A stretch of DNA of 64,000 nucleotides from an uncultured bacterium (GTDB taxonomy: Bacteria; Vulcanimicrobiota; Xenobia; Xenobiales; Xenobiaceae). Below the pieces are notes generated by a model. It was given only the letters and a program-made list of their open reading frames with translations. It was not told the DNA's origin and made no database searches. The stretch covers positions 1 through 64,000 of the forward strand of contig CAKUBG010000012.1 of assembly GCA_934636825.1 (NCBI GenBank), written 5' to 3'. This document shows, piece after piece, positions 8,811 to 16,745 of this stretch. Numbering within the stretch: position 1 is the stretch's first letter; each line of letters begins with the position of its first letter. Both the position numbers and the translations under genes were made by a program.

Positions 8811-9175
8811 AAAACTCTGTTCTTGCAAAATAGTATCCTCTTGTTTCAAGTCTGCCACCTTTTTAGCCAAATTGCACGAAGGTCTCCATTTTAACGAAAA
8901 AAAAAAGGGCATGCAAACTAAAGTCAAAATAATCGACAACTAGAAAGCGTTTTACTCGATTTTTCGGCACTTTTTCCCTAGAAAAACTATAAAAAAAATC
9001 GTGGCAAGCAATAAATACTACTATTTCACTCGTCTTTTTATAAACAAGAGCCTAGATTTTTAATAAAATTCCTCCTTTTTAAGAACATTTTTTTAACAAG
9101 ACTACTTACTTGGCAGGGTAAAGAGGAAAAGGTGTGAATAAACCGAGCGCATTAGAATAAGCAAGTGAGGCAATT
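8811..9175. promoter_or_regulatory. AT-rich divergent promoter region with a cre-like site
   Basis: This 365-base stretch separates the divergent PTS permease and sufC genes and shows no convincing gene. Read on the minus strand, 8943-8953 gives AAAACGCTTTC, identical to the core of the catabolite responsive element recognised by LacI-family CcpA, but the outer bases do not match. Long A and T runs follow. sufC has a GAGG ribosome site just before its ATG. I see no clear sigma-70 promoter and no IscR or SufR gene beside the operon. Confidence 0.25.
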
Positions 9176-9940
9176 ATGTCCAATTCTTTATTACTTGAAG
9201 TTAAGAATTTGCACGTTTCGGTTGGGGAAAAAGAGATTCTCAAAGGTTTAAATTTAACTATCAATCAAGGAGAAGTACACGCCTTGATGGGCCCCAATGG
9301 CTCAGGCAAATCAACCTTGTCCAATACGATCATGGGCCATCCCAACTACAGAGTGACTGAAGGCAAGATCATCTTTAAGGGTGAGGAAATCCAGGACATG
9401 CCCGCCAACGAACGCGCCAAGCGTGGTGTATTTTTGGCTTTCCAATATCCTACTTCCATTCCGGGCGTGTCCTTGGGTAACTTCTTAATGGCCTCTGTGC
9501 GCAACGTCCGCGGCGAAGATAGCGTAAAGCCTTTGCCTTTCCGCAAAGAATTGCAAGCCAAGATGAAAGAGTTGGGTATCAAGCCGGAATTTGCCCGCCG
9601 CTACGTAAATGAAGGCTTCTCCGGCGGTGAAAAAAAGCGCATCGAAATTTTACAAATGGCCTTGTTGCGTCCCAGCCTTTCTCTCTTAGACGAGACCGAC
9701 TCCGGTTTGGACATTGACGCTCTGAAAGTAGTGGCCGAGGGTATCCATGAAGAGTTGGAAAAAAACCATACCAGCGCTTTAGTCATTACTCACTATCAGC
9801 GTTTGCTCGACTATCTCAAACCTCAGTTTATTCATATTTTGGCCGGCGGACGCATCGTCGAAAGTGGTGGCCCCGAATTGGCTCTGCGCCTCGAGCAGAC
9901 CGGTTACGACGAAATTCTCAACAAATACGTCAACAATTAG
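9176..9940 (+). CDS. sufC: SufC, Fe-S assembly ATPase
   Basis: 254-residue ABC-type ATPase of the SufBCD scaffold. Walker A is GPNGSGKSTL, the signature region is FSGGEKKRIE, and the Walker B/D-loop is LLDETDSGLD, typical of SufC. ATP hydrolysis drives conformational change of SufB-SufD during cluster assembly in the cytosol. It is the first gene of a plus-strand SUF operon (C-B-D-Rieske-S-U-T). The ATG has GAGG seven bases upstream. A 115-base gap with a stable hairpin separates it from sufB, unlike the tighter spacing further on. Confidence 0.97.
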   Translation: MSNSLLLEVKNLHVSVGEKEILKGLNLTINQGEVHALMGPNGSGKSTLSNTIMGHPNYRVTEGKIIFKGEEIQDMPANERAKRGVFLAFQYPTSIPGVSLGNFLMASVRNVRGEDSVKPLPFRKELQAKMKELGIKPEFARRYVNEGFSGGEKKRIEILQMALLRPSLSLLDETDSGLDIDALKVVAEGIHEELEKNHTSALVITHYQRLLDYLKPQFIHILAGGRIVESGGPELALRLEQTGYDEILNKYVNN

Positions 9941-9953
9941 GTCTCTTCCGCCC

Positions 9954-9984
9954 TGCGAAGGGCTCTTCGCAAAAAGCCCCTTCG
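9954..9984 (+). other. Hairpin(s) between sufC and sufB
   Basis: TGCGAAG at 9954-9960 pairs perfectly with CTTCGCA at 9965-9971 over a 4-base loop. The same left arm could alternatively pair with AGCCCCTTCG at 9975-9984, so two mutually exclusive structures are possible. It is followed by A rather than T, so it is not an intrinsic terminator. It may affect stability or translation of the polycistronic mRNA. Confidence 0.35.
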
Positions 9985-10055
9985 GCCAGTCGAGCTTTCT
10001 TTAGCCAGTTAAGATCGCCGAAGGTGAGGCCCGTTTGCTTTCCTAGGAGCTTTAT

Positions 10056-11474
10056 ATGGATGCACCCAACAATCAGAAAGAATCTTTAAAAAATATCGGT
10101 ACCGATTACAAATACGGTTTTTCCGATGCCGAAGATTATGTTTATAAATCAGGAGTAGGCCTTACTCCTCAACTTATCGTCGAAATGTCTCGCATTAAAG
10201 GCGAGCCGGAATGGATGTTAGAAAACCGCCTTAAGGCCTATGAAGTGTTCAATTCTAAGCCTATGCCCACTTGGGGCACAGATTTGAGCGGTGTCCATTT
10301 TGACGATATTCATTACTATGTCCGTCCTTCGGAAAAAGCTGCTACCGACTGGAACGACGTACCGGACAAAATTAAAAATACCTTCGACAAGCTGGGAGTT
10401 CCCGAAGCCGAGCGCAAACACTTAGCCGGCCTGACCGCCCAATACGAATCAGAGGTAGTTTATCACTCTATCAGAGCTGACATTGAAAAAAACGGCGTTA
10501 TCTTCTTGGATATGGACAGCGCATTGCGCCAGTACCCTGATATTGTCAAAAAATATTTCGGTACAGTTATTCCCATGAATGACAACAAATTTGCGGCCCT
10601 CAATACCGCAGTTTGGAGCGGCGGTTCCTTTATCTACGTACCCAAGGGCGTCCATGTAGAAATTCCCTTACAAGCCTATTTCCGTATCAACGCTCAAGCT
10701 ATGGGTCAATTTGAACGCACTCTCATTATCGCTGACGAAGGCTCTTTCGTGCACTATGTAGAGGGATGCACCGCTCCCATCTACTCCAAAGATTCCTTAC
10801 ATTCAGCCGTAGTAGAGCTTATTGCCATGGAAGGCGCTCGGATTCGCTATAGCACTATTCAAAACTGGTCTACCAATGTTTACAACTTAGTAACCAAACG
10901 TGCTGTAGCCCACAAAAATGCTACTATTGAATGGATCGACGGCAATATTGGTTCCAAAGTTTCTATGAAGTATCCGGCGATCTACCTTATGGGCGAAGGC
11001 GCTCACGGTGAAGTCGTTTCCGTAGCTTTTGCCGGAGAAGGTCAGGTACAAGATACCGGCGCCAAGATTGTTCATGCCGCCAGCAATACCACTTCTAACG
11101 TACTTTCCAAATCTATTTCCAAAAACGGCGGTCAAGCCTCTTACCGAGGCTTGGTAAAAGTAGAGCCCAACGCCAAGAATGTACGCGGTAACGTACGCTG
11201 CGACGCCCTTCTTTTAGACGATCATTCCCGATCCGATACTTATCCGACCATGGATATTGCCAATCCTGACGTCCATATCGGCCATGAAGCTACCGTTTCC
11301 AAGGTTGGAGACGAACAAATCTTCTATTTGATGAGCCGCGGACTTTCCGAAAGTGACGCTATTACCATGATAGTCAACGGCTTCTTTGAGCCTTTCGCCA
11401 AAGAGCTGCCTATGGAATATGCCGTCGAGCTGAACCGTCTCATTAAGATGGAGATGGAAGGTTCGGTAGGTTAA
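10056..11474 (+). CDS. sufB: SufB, Fe-S scaffold protein
   Basis: 472-residue SufB, the scaffold subunit on which nascent Fe-S clusters are built with SufC and SufD. Recognisable segments include YKYGFSDAEDYVYKSGVG near the N-terminus, FIYVPKGVHVEIPLQAYFRI, VHYVEGCTAPIYSKDSLHSA, and the C-terminal SRGLSESDAITMIVNGFF, all characteristic of the family. The length is normal. The ATG has TAGGAGC upstream. sufD follows after 36 bases. Confidence 0.98.
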   Translation: MDAPNNQKESLKNIGTDYKYGFSDAEDYVYKSGVGLTPQLIVEMSRIKGEPEWMLENRLKAYEVFNSKPMPTWGTDLSGVHFDDIHYYVRPSEKAATDWNDVPDKIKNTFDKLGVPEAERKHLAGLTAQYESEVVYHSIRADIEKNGVIFLDMDSALRQYPDIVKKYFGTVIPMNDNKFAALNTAVWSGGSFIYVPKGVHVEIPLQAYFRINAQAMGQFERTLIIADEGSFVHYVEGCTAPIYSKDSLHSAVVELIAMEGARIRYSTIQNWSTNVYNLVTKRAVAHKNATIEWIDGNIGSKVSMKYPAIYLMGEGAHGEVVSVAFAGEGQVQDTGAKIVHAASNTTSNVLSKSISKNGGQASYRGLVKVEPNAKNVRGNVRCDALLLDDHSRSDTYPTMDIANPDVHIGHEATVSKVGDEQIFYLMSRGLSESDAITMIVNGFFEPFAKELPMEYAVELNRLIKMEMEGSVG

Positions 11475-11510
11475 CCCTTTTTGCCAGTTTTCGGATCCCC
11501 GGGAGGAAAC

Positions 11511-12887
11511 GTGATAATCAACATAGATGCTCAACTTGAGCAAGTGATCGAAAATATAACCCAATTGGCTTTGCAAAACCAAGAGCCGCAATGGGCCTTA
11601 GACATGCGCAAAGCCGCTTTAGTAAGCGCTCGCACTTTAGAAGCTCCTTCCAGACAAGAAGAGACTTGGAGGCGCAGTTCCCCAGACTGGTTCTTCCCTG
11701 AAAGAGCCAAAGCTTTGCGCTTGAGTGGCGAAAAATTGATCGTCGACGAATTCCAACTTACCTCCGAAGCTGCGGCCAGCTTACATGAATATGGTATCAA
11801 TAGCGCTGCCGATGCCGTCGATGTAGCTCAAGAACAAGCTTTAGCCAACAAACATGCGGACAGCTTAGAGCAAGATGGAGTTTGTATTCTCTCTATGAGT
11901 CAGGCTTTACAAAAAGAAGAAAGCTTAAAAAACTCCTTCTTTAAAGCCGAGCACCATCAGAAAGATTTGAGTAGTGCTTTGAATGGCGCTTTGCGTACCG
12001 GCGGCGCCTATATAAAAGTAACTCCGCAAGCTAAAGCCGAACGCGCTTTCCACGTATTGCACGAAATAGGCGAAGCTGCTACCGAAGACAAATCCCAAGC
12101 CGAAGCTCAAAATTGCCACTTTAATCACAGTGTGATTTGTGCCCACGGCCCCGGCCAAGCGGTAGTAGTCGAAAGTTTCAAAAATAGTGACGCTGAGCCC
12201 ATAAAAGTTCACTCTCTCATAGAGTTTGATTTATCAAACGGAGCCCATCTCAACTACGTATTAGTCGGAGATTGGAATAAAGGCACAGCTTGCCTGACTA
12301 CTATTCATGCTCGCTTAGGCAAGGATGCTTCTTTAAAGATTATCTATGCCGGCATTGGCAGTGGTTTAAGCAAAACTTTCTTTGCTGAAGATCTCAACGC
12401 CGCCGGAGCCAGAACTGAAATTTACGGTGTAGTGCTGGCCGATGGCAAGAGCCGCAGCGACGTGGATACTTTTGTACACCACAAAGCTCCCCACACCTAC
12501 TCCAATGTGCTGTTCAATTGCGCCGTTTCAGGAAAGGCCCGCTCTATTTTTGCCGGCAATATTTATGTAGACCAAGTGGCCCAGCAAACCGACGCCTACC
12601 AAAAGAACCAAAACTTAATGCTTTCTCCTCAAGCTCGCGCCGAGTCTATGCCTAAGTTGGAAATTATCGCTGACGATGTACGTTGCACCCACGGAGCTAG
12701 CTTTACCGACTATAACCAAGAGCAACTCTTCTATATGCAAAGCCGCGGTTTGAGTGAAGCCGAAGCCAAGAGCTTGCTTACTGCCGGTTTCTTCCAAGAG
12801 ATAGTGGAAAAAGCCGACAACGACACAGTAGCTAATTGGTTGGCCACTCTGGCTAAAGGAAAATTTGGCGCAGCCGGACGAGCTTAA
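11511..12887 (+). CDS. sufD: SufD, Fe-S scaffold protein
   Basis: 458 residues, paralogous to SufB in its C-terminal half: YVLVGDWNKGTACLTTIHA, then SRSDVDTFVHHKAPHTYSN, and SRGLSEAEAKSLLTAGFF near the end. The N-terminal half is divergent, as is usual for SufD. SufD pairs with SufB on the SufC dimer and helps iron entry and cluster assembly. I set the start at the GTG at 11511 because GGGAGG sits just upstream; an upstream in-frame TTG at 11481 has none. A structured stretch follows before the Rieske gene. Confidence 0.95.
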   Translation: MIINIDAQLEQVIENITQLALQNQEPQWALDMRKAALVSARTLEAPSRQEETWRRSSPDWFFPERAKALRLSGEKLIVDEFQLTSEAAASLHEYGINSAADAVDVAQEQALANKHADSLEQDGVCILSMSQALQKEESLKNSFFKAEHHQKDLSSALNGALRTGGAYIKVTPQAKAERAFHVLHEIGEAATEDKSQAEAQNCHFNHSVICAHGPGQAVVVESFKNSDAEPIKVHSLIEFDLSNGAHLNYVLVGDWNKGTACLTTIHARLGKDASLKIIYAGIGSGLSKTFFAEDLNAAGARTEIYGVVLADGKSRSDVDTFVHHKAPHTYSNVLFNCAVSGKARSIFAGNIYVDQVAQQTDAYQKNQNLMLSPQARAESMPKLEIIADDVRCTHGASFTDYNQEQLFYMQSRGLSEAEAKSLLTAGFFQEIVEKADNDTVANWLATLAKGKFGAAGRA

Positions 12888-12927
12888 AAATTGTAGTCCT
12901 ACGCGTGTCCTAGATTGACACCCAAAG

Positions 12928-12975
12928 CAGAGATTTCGGCCTGTTTGTTTAACAAATGGGCCTTGTCTCTGTTTT
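12928..12975 (+). terminator. Terminator-like stem inside the SUF operon
   Basis: Three successive paired blocks build one long imperfect stem: CAGAGA (12928-12933) with TCTCTG (12966-12971), GGCC with GGCC (12938-12941 and 12959-12962), and TTTGT with ACAAA around a 3-base loop. Four T follow directly. It lies between sufD and the Rieske gene and could attenuate transcription of the downstream half of the operon. Confidence 0.45.
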
Positions 12976-13013
12976 GATCTTTTAACCAAGTCCCCCACAA
13001 AAGGAGGCAATCT

Positions 13014-13319
13014 GTGAAAATACCTTTAGGGCCTATAGAAAAATTTCCAGAAAATCAAGTTGTCATAATACCTAACGGTTTAGATTCTATAGCCGTAGTA
13101 AAGATAGGCGAACAAATTTTTGCCTACGAAGATAACTGTACTCACGATGGTGAAGAGATGGGCCATTGCCGTGTATGTGGTTTTGAAGTAGAATGCCCAC
13201 GCCATGGAGCTCGTTTTGATGTGCGTACTGGGTGTGCTACCCGTATGCCTGCTGTCGGTGCCTTGACAACTTATCCAGTCAGCATCGAAAACGGTCAAGT
13301 TTACGCCGAAGCAGACTAA
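13014..13319 (+). CDS. Rieske [2Fe-2S] ferredoxin of the SUF operon
   Basis: 101-residue Rieske protein. The two cluster-binding boxes are C-T-H in DNCTHDGEEMGHC and C-P-R-H in VECPRHGARFDVRTG, matching the CxH...CxxH pattern, with typical Rieske spacing. Small Rieske ferredoxins sit in the SUF operon of Actinobacteria between sufD and later genes, and are thought to feed electrons to, or accept clusters from, the assembly system. That role is inference here. The GTG start has AAGGAGG upstream. It may alternatively serve an unlinked oxygenase, but the operon position argues for Fe-S assembly. Confidence 0.92.
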   Translation: MKIPLGPIEKFPENQVVIIPNGLDSIAVVKIGEQIFAYEDNCTHDGEEMGHCRVCGFEVECPRHGARFDVRTGCATRMPAVGALTTYPVSIENGQVYAEAD

Positions 13320-13355
13320 ACTATTGAGATTTTATCTAAAATTGGAAGAAAAAGA

Positions 13356-14804
13356 ATGTTCGATCAAGATTTATTTGCCAAAATTCGCGAAGATTTTCCA
13401 ATCTTGAAGCAAGAAGTAAACGGCCGTCCCATTGCCTATTTGGACAGCGCAGCTTCTTCTCAGCAGCCCAATTGTGTTATTGATGCTGTAGCCGATTTTA
13501 CTCGCACCAGTTATGCTAATATCCATCGCGGTTTGTACCCTCTGTCAGAGCATTCTACCCAAAAATACGATGAAGCTCGCCAGACAGTAGCCAAATTTAT
13601 CGGCGTCAAAGATGATCCCACAGTTATTTTTACGCGCAATACTACCGAGTCAATCAACTTGCTGGCCTATACTTGGGGTGAAAAATATATCCAAGAGGGC
13701 GACAGCATTGCCTTGCCGGTCTTCGAGCACCATTCTGACCTGGTGCCTTGGCAGCAGTTGGCTTTGCGCAAAAAAGCCCATTTGCGCTGGATTGAAGTCT
13801 TACCTGACGGTACTTTAGACTTAGACTCTTTAGACAAAGCGCTGTCTTACTCGCCGAAGCTTTTGGCTTTTACCTGGGTTTCCAATGTTTTCGGCACTAT
13901 TAATCCTGTTAAAGAAATTGTAGCCAAAGCTAGAGAACACGGCCCTATCGTTATTGCTTTAGATGGAGCTCAAGGCGTTCCCCATTTGCCTACCGACGTA
14001 AACGACTTGGGAGTCGATTTCCTGGCCTTCTCCGGACACAAAATGCTGGCTCCTACTGGCATAGGCGTACTTTGGGGAAAACGCAAACTTTTGGAAAATA
14101 TGCCTGCTTTTCTTTTTGGCGGCAGTATGATTTCTTCCGTTAAAAGAGAGCGCTCCTCTTGGGACGAATTGCCCAACCGCTTTGAAGCCGGTACTCCCAA
14201 TATTACTGGCGCTATCGGCTTAGCGGCAGCTTGCGACTACCTTACCAATATAGGTATGGATAAAGTAAGAGCTCACGACCAAGCTCTCATGAGATATACT
14301 ATCGATAAACTCAATGATATTGAAGGCGCCGAAATTTTGGGGCCGGCCGATTCCGAAAAGCGTGCCGGAGCTCTCTCTTTCTATTTCCGTGGCCTCCATC
14401 CTCACGATATTGCTACTTTGCTCGGTCGTGAAGGTGTTTGTGTAAGAGCCGGCCATCATTGCTGCCAGCCGCTCATGCGCGAAATCGGTTTTATGGGCAC
14501 TACTCGAGCTAGCTTCCACGTTTATAACAACTTTACCGACATTGATCGTTTGGCTGAAGCTTTACTCAAAGCCGGTGAAGTTTTCAAAGAGGCTATTTGC
14601 TCCCCACAATGTGCCGGACGCCAACGCAAAGTGATGGTACAAACTGGTCATCATCAGCTTTGGCCCAGTTGTTGTCCCAATGCTTCTTGCCACTCTTGCA
14701 CCGTACTTCCATCTGAGCGCGAAGCGGGCAACACTATGGATTCTTACTCTCCCACTTTTTCCACTATAAAAGTAGACTTGACGGCCCACAAAGCCAACGA
14801 CTAA
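13356..14804 (+). CDS. sufS: SufS cysteine desulfurase with a cysteine-rich C-terminal tail
   Basis: PLP-dependent cysteine desulfurase that releases sulfur from cysteine as a persulfide. The PLP lysine is in FSGHKMLAPTGIGVLWG and the active-site cysteine in RAGHHCCQPLM, as in SufS; this protein has two adjacent cysteines there. At 482 residues it is about 75 longer than usual. The family core ends near EALLKAGEVF, and a tail follows with six cysteines (C-x3-C, then CC-x4-C-x2-C) and a hydrophilic end. Such a tail is not part of the standard family and might bind metal or accept sulfur; this is inference. It lies 36 bases after the Rieske gene and upstream of sufU. Confidence 0.95.
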   Translation: MFDQDLFAKIREDFPILKQEVNGRPIAYLDSAASSQQPNCVIDAVADFTRTSYANIHRGLYPLSEHSTQKYDEARQTVAKFIGVKDDPTVIFTRNTTESINLLAYTWGEKYIQEGDSIALPVFEHHSDLVPWQQLALRKKAHLRWIEVLPDGTLDLDSLDKALSYSPKLLAFTWVSNVFGTINPVKEIVAKAREHGPIVIALDGAQGVPHLPTDVNDLGVDFLAFSGHKMLAPTGIGVLWGKRKLLENMPAFLFGGSMISSVKRERSSWDELPNRFEAGTPNITGAIGLAAACDYLTNIGMDKVRAHDQALMRYTIDKLNDIEGAEILGPADSEKRAGALSFYFRGLHPHDIATLLGREGVCVRAGHHCCQPLMREIGFMGTTRASFHVYNNFTDIDRLAEALLKAGEVFKEAICSPQCAGRQRKVMVQTGHHQLWPSCCPNASCHSCTVLPSEREAGNTMDSYSPTFSTIKVDLTAHKAND

Positions 14805-14868
14805 CTTTAAGCGCTTTTGCTCTGCGGCTCGCCATTTTGTCTAATAAAAAAGGAAACGTAACCGAATT

Positions 14869-15336
14869 ATGCATTCAGATAACCTTATCAATGATGATCT
14901 TTATCGCCAAATAATTCTTGACCACTATTCCAGGCCACGCCACAATTGCCATCTCAAGCATCCTACTGTCAGCGTCGAAGGTACCAATCCTACTTGCGGT
15001 GATGAAATCGAGCTCGACTTGCGCGTAGAAAATGGCATAGTCACCGACGTAGGTTTTGTAGGTGAAGGTTGCTCCATTTCAGTAGCTTCCTCTTCTATGT
15101 TGGCCGACATCATTAAAGGCAAACCGGTAGAAGAAGTGCTCAAAATTGCCCACGCTTTTAAAGCCAGACTTTTAAGTCACGAAGATGCCGAAGCCGCTCA
15201 AGAAGCGGAAAATGTCGACATTGGTGAATTGGAAGCTCTCGACGGCGTTAAAGATTATCCCGTACGCATAAAATGCGCTCTCTTAAGCTGGAACACTTTG
15301 CTTTCCGCTTTAGAAGATAAAAAAGAAGACAACTAA
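14869..15336 (+). CDS. sufU: SufU sulfurtransferase/scaffold
   Basis: 155-residue IscU-like protein of the SufU type. The three conserved cysteine sites are present: NPTCGDEIELDL, GEGCSISVASSSM and RIKCALLSWNTLLSAL. The 18-20 residue insert typical of SufU is occupied by the stretch around residues 95-120. In Firmicutes, zinc-bound SufU takes the persulfide from SufS and passes it on. The operon position directly after sufS supports the same role. The ATG is preceded by AAGGAAA. Confidence 0.95.
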   Translation: MHSDNLINDDLYRQIILDHYSRPRHNCHLKHPTVSVEGTNPTCGDEIELDLRVENGIVTDVGFVGEGCSISVASSSMLADIIKGKPVEEVLKIAHAFKARLLSHEDAEAAQEAENVDIGELEALDGVKDYPVRIKCALLSWNTLLSALEDKKEDN

Positions 15337-15350
15337 GGAGATTTTGCGCC

Positions 15351-15824
15351 ATGCCATTTTCCGGTTCAGACGAACAACCCATCACTCAAGCTCAGTGCCT
15401 TACCAACGCAGAGACTACTGCCCAGGATGCAGCGACACAAGCTCCTCAAGTGATCGAAGAAAAGACCACTGCCGCTTCAACTTCCGAAACGAACTCAACT
15501 ACCACTGCTGAGTCCTTCCCTACCGAAGCCCAAATAAAAGAAGCGCTTTGCGAAGTCAAAGATCCGGAAATAGGCATGAATATTATCGAACTGGGTCTAG
15601 TATACGATATTATTCTCGACCAAGATAAAGGTTCAGTGCAAGTCAATATGACTTTAACCAGTCCTGGTTGTCCTTTAGGGCCGGAAATTACTGGCGCTGC
15701 CTATTTGGCTATCACTCGCTTGCCCGGCGTCAAAGATTGCCATGTCGATTTAGTCTGGACTCCCATGTGGAATCCAGAAGTAAATCCCACCGAAGAAGCC
15801 AAGGCAGCTTTAGGTTTTTGGTAA
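15351..15824 (+). CDS. sufT: SufT, MIP18/DUF59-family Fe-S maturation factor
   Basis: 157 residues. The first 55 or so are Thr/Ala/Glu-rich and probably disordered. The MIP18 (DUF59) domain follows, with KDPEIGMNIIELGLVYDI and the highly conserved TLTSPGCPLGPEI. SufT proteins assist late Fe-S cluster delivery to target enzymes. AAGGAG lies ten bases before the ATG, overlapping the end of sufU. This is the last gene of the operon; the large inverted repeat after it ends transcription. Confidence 0.9.
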   Translation: MPFSGSDEQPITQAQCLTNAETTAQDAATQAPQVIEEKTTAASTSETNSTTTAESFPTEAQIKEALCEVKDPEIGMNIIELGLVYDIILDQDKGSVQVNMTLTSPGCPLGPEITGAAYLAITRLPGVKDCHVDLVWTPMWNPEVNPTEEAKAALGFW

Positions 15825-15845
15825 GCAAAACTTCTTAAATTAAAG

Positions 15846-15927
15846 AAAAGCGCAGTTCCGCTTTTAGATGCAACCGTATACATTTACGCTTTACGGTAGC
15901 TTTACAAATGGCGGAACTGCGCTTTTT
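15846..15927. terminator. Large nested inverted repeat, bidirectional terminator
   Basis: A 16-bp perfect stem (AAAAGCGCAGTTCCGC at 15846-15861 with its complement at 15911-15926) closes around a 49-base loop that itself holds a small hairpin (ACCGTA at 15873-15878 with TACGGT at 15892-15897). T runs follow on the plus strand and AT-rich sequence on the other. It separates the SUF operon from the convergent DUF6273-like gene. Confidence 0.7.
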
Positions 15928-15976
15928 ATTTTTGCTTTTTCGGCATTATCTTAAAAGCAGAAAAAGTGAGCGCAAA

Positions 15977-16681
15977 TTAGAGCAAAGAAGCGTATTTTAC
16001 CCACAGAGCTGGGCGAACGGACATACCACGGAAGTTAACAGCTTTATCATAGCTATAACTACCTCCGTAGCTAACAAACCCAACCGTATCTTCACTGCTT
16101 CCAGGGCTACGTAACCACCAACAACAATCACCTTCATCGTCGGCATAGCCTCCTTGGGCTTTAGCTACCAACGTTAAAGAGCAGCGCCTATCTTCATAAT
16201 CTTTAAAGTAGTCACGAGCTTCAGTATAGCTCAGTAAAAAGACTCGATCTTGAGTGGTGGGCCCGCCGTCACGACCGTTACGACAATCTTGAGAAGCATC
16301 GTTGGGAACATCGGTTAAAACTAAAAGTTCGCGCTCTTCCGGAGTAAAAACAGCTTCGATAAATTCTCCATTGAGCCAAGTACGCATATCGCTCTTTTCC
16401 CAAGTTGGATAAGGAGGTTGAGGGTGAAAAGGACGACTGGCCAAACACTTCTTAACTACTAAAAGAGCAATGCCCTCATCAGGCTTAACGGCCAAAACAC
16501 GCCACCTAATAGGTTTTATAGGATAAAGGTCATCGGGTGAACCGGCAGCTTCCGCCTGGGCCTTAGCCTGTTCAACTTCCGATTTGAGAGCGCGGCGCTC
16601 CTCTTTGGGCAAGAAACGCCCTTGTCTGCAGCGGCCGAAATTTATAGCTTGACCGACACGGATACCTTTGGGTTTTGCCAT
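15977..16681 (-). CDS. DUF6273-like domain protein
   Basis: 234-residue protein whose C-terminal 170 residues show the pattern of DUF6273-type domains: IRWRVLAVKPDEGIALLV, then SDMRTWLNGEFIEAVFTPEE, RVFLLSYTEARDYF, WWLRSPGS, and GMSVRPALWVKY at the end. These domains are common in gut Firmicutes surface proteins and are thought to be related to the formylglycine-generating-enzyme fold; function is unknown. This copy has no signal peptide or membrane segment and begins MAKPKGIRVGQAINFGR, so it looks cytosolic. The ATG has AGGCAGG upstream. It follows gspC by 64 bases on the same strand, so co-transcription is possible. Confidence 0.75.
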   Translation of the reverse strand: MAKPKGIRVGQAINFGRCRQGRFLPKEERRALKSEVEQAKAQAEAAGSPDDLYPIKPIRWRVLAVKPDEGIALLVVKKCLASRPFHPQPPYPTWEKSDMRTWLNGEFIEAVFTPEERELLVLTDVPNDASQDCRNGRDGGPTTQDRVFLLSYTEARDYFKDYEDRRCSLTLVAKAQGGYADDEGDCCWWLRSPGSSEDTVGFVSYGGSYSYDKAVNFRGMSVRPALWVKYASLL

Positions 16682-16745
16682 AATCTGATACCTGCCTCTC
16701 CTGAGCTTTATCCTATTTAATCGTATAGATAAAAGCCCAACCTTA

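Noticed and set aside
11493..11503. GGATCCCCGGG, which looks like a cloning-vector polylinker
   Set aside because: It sits naturally between sufB and sufD and overlaps the sufD ribosome binding site, so it is coincidence rather than vector contamination.
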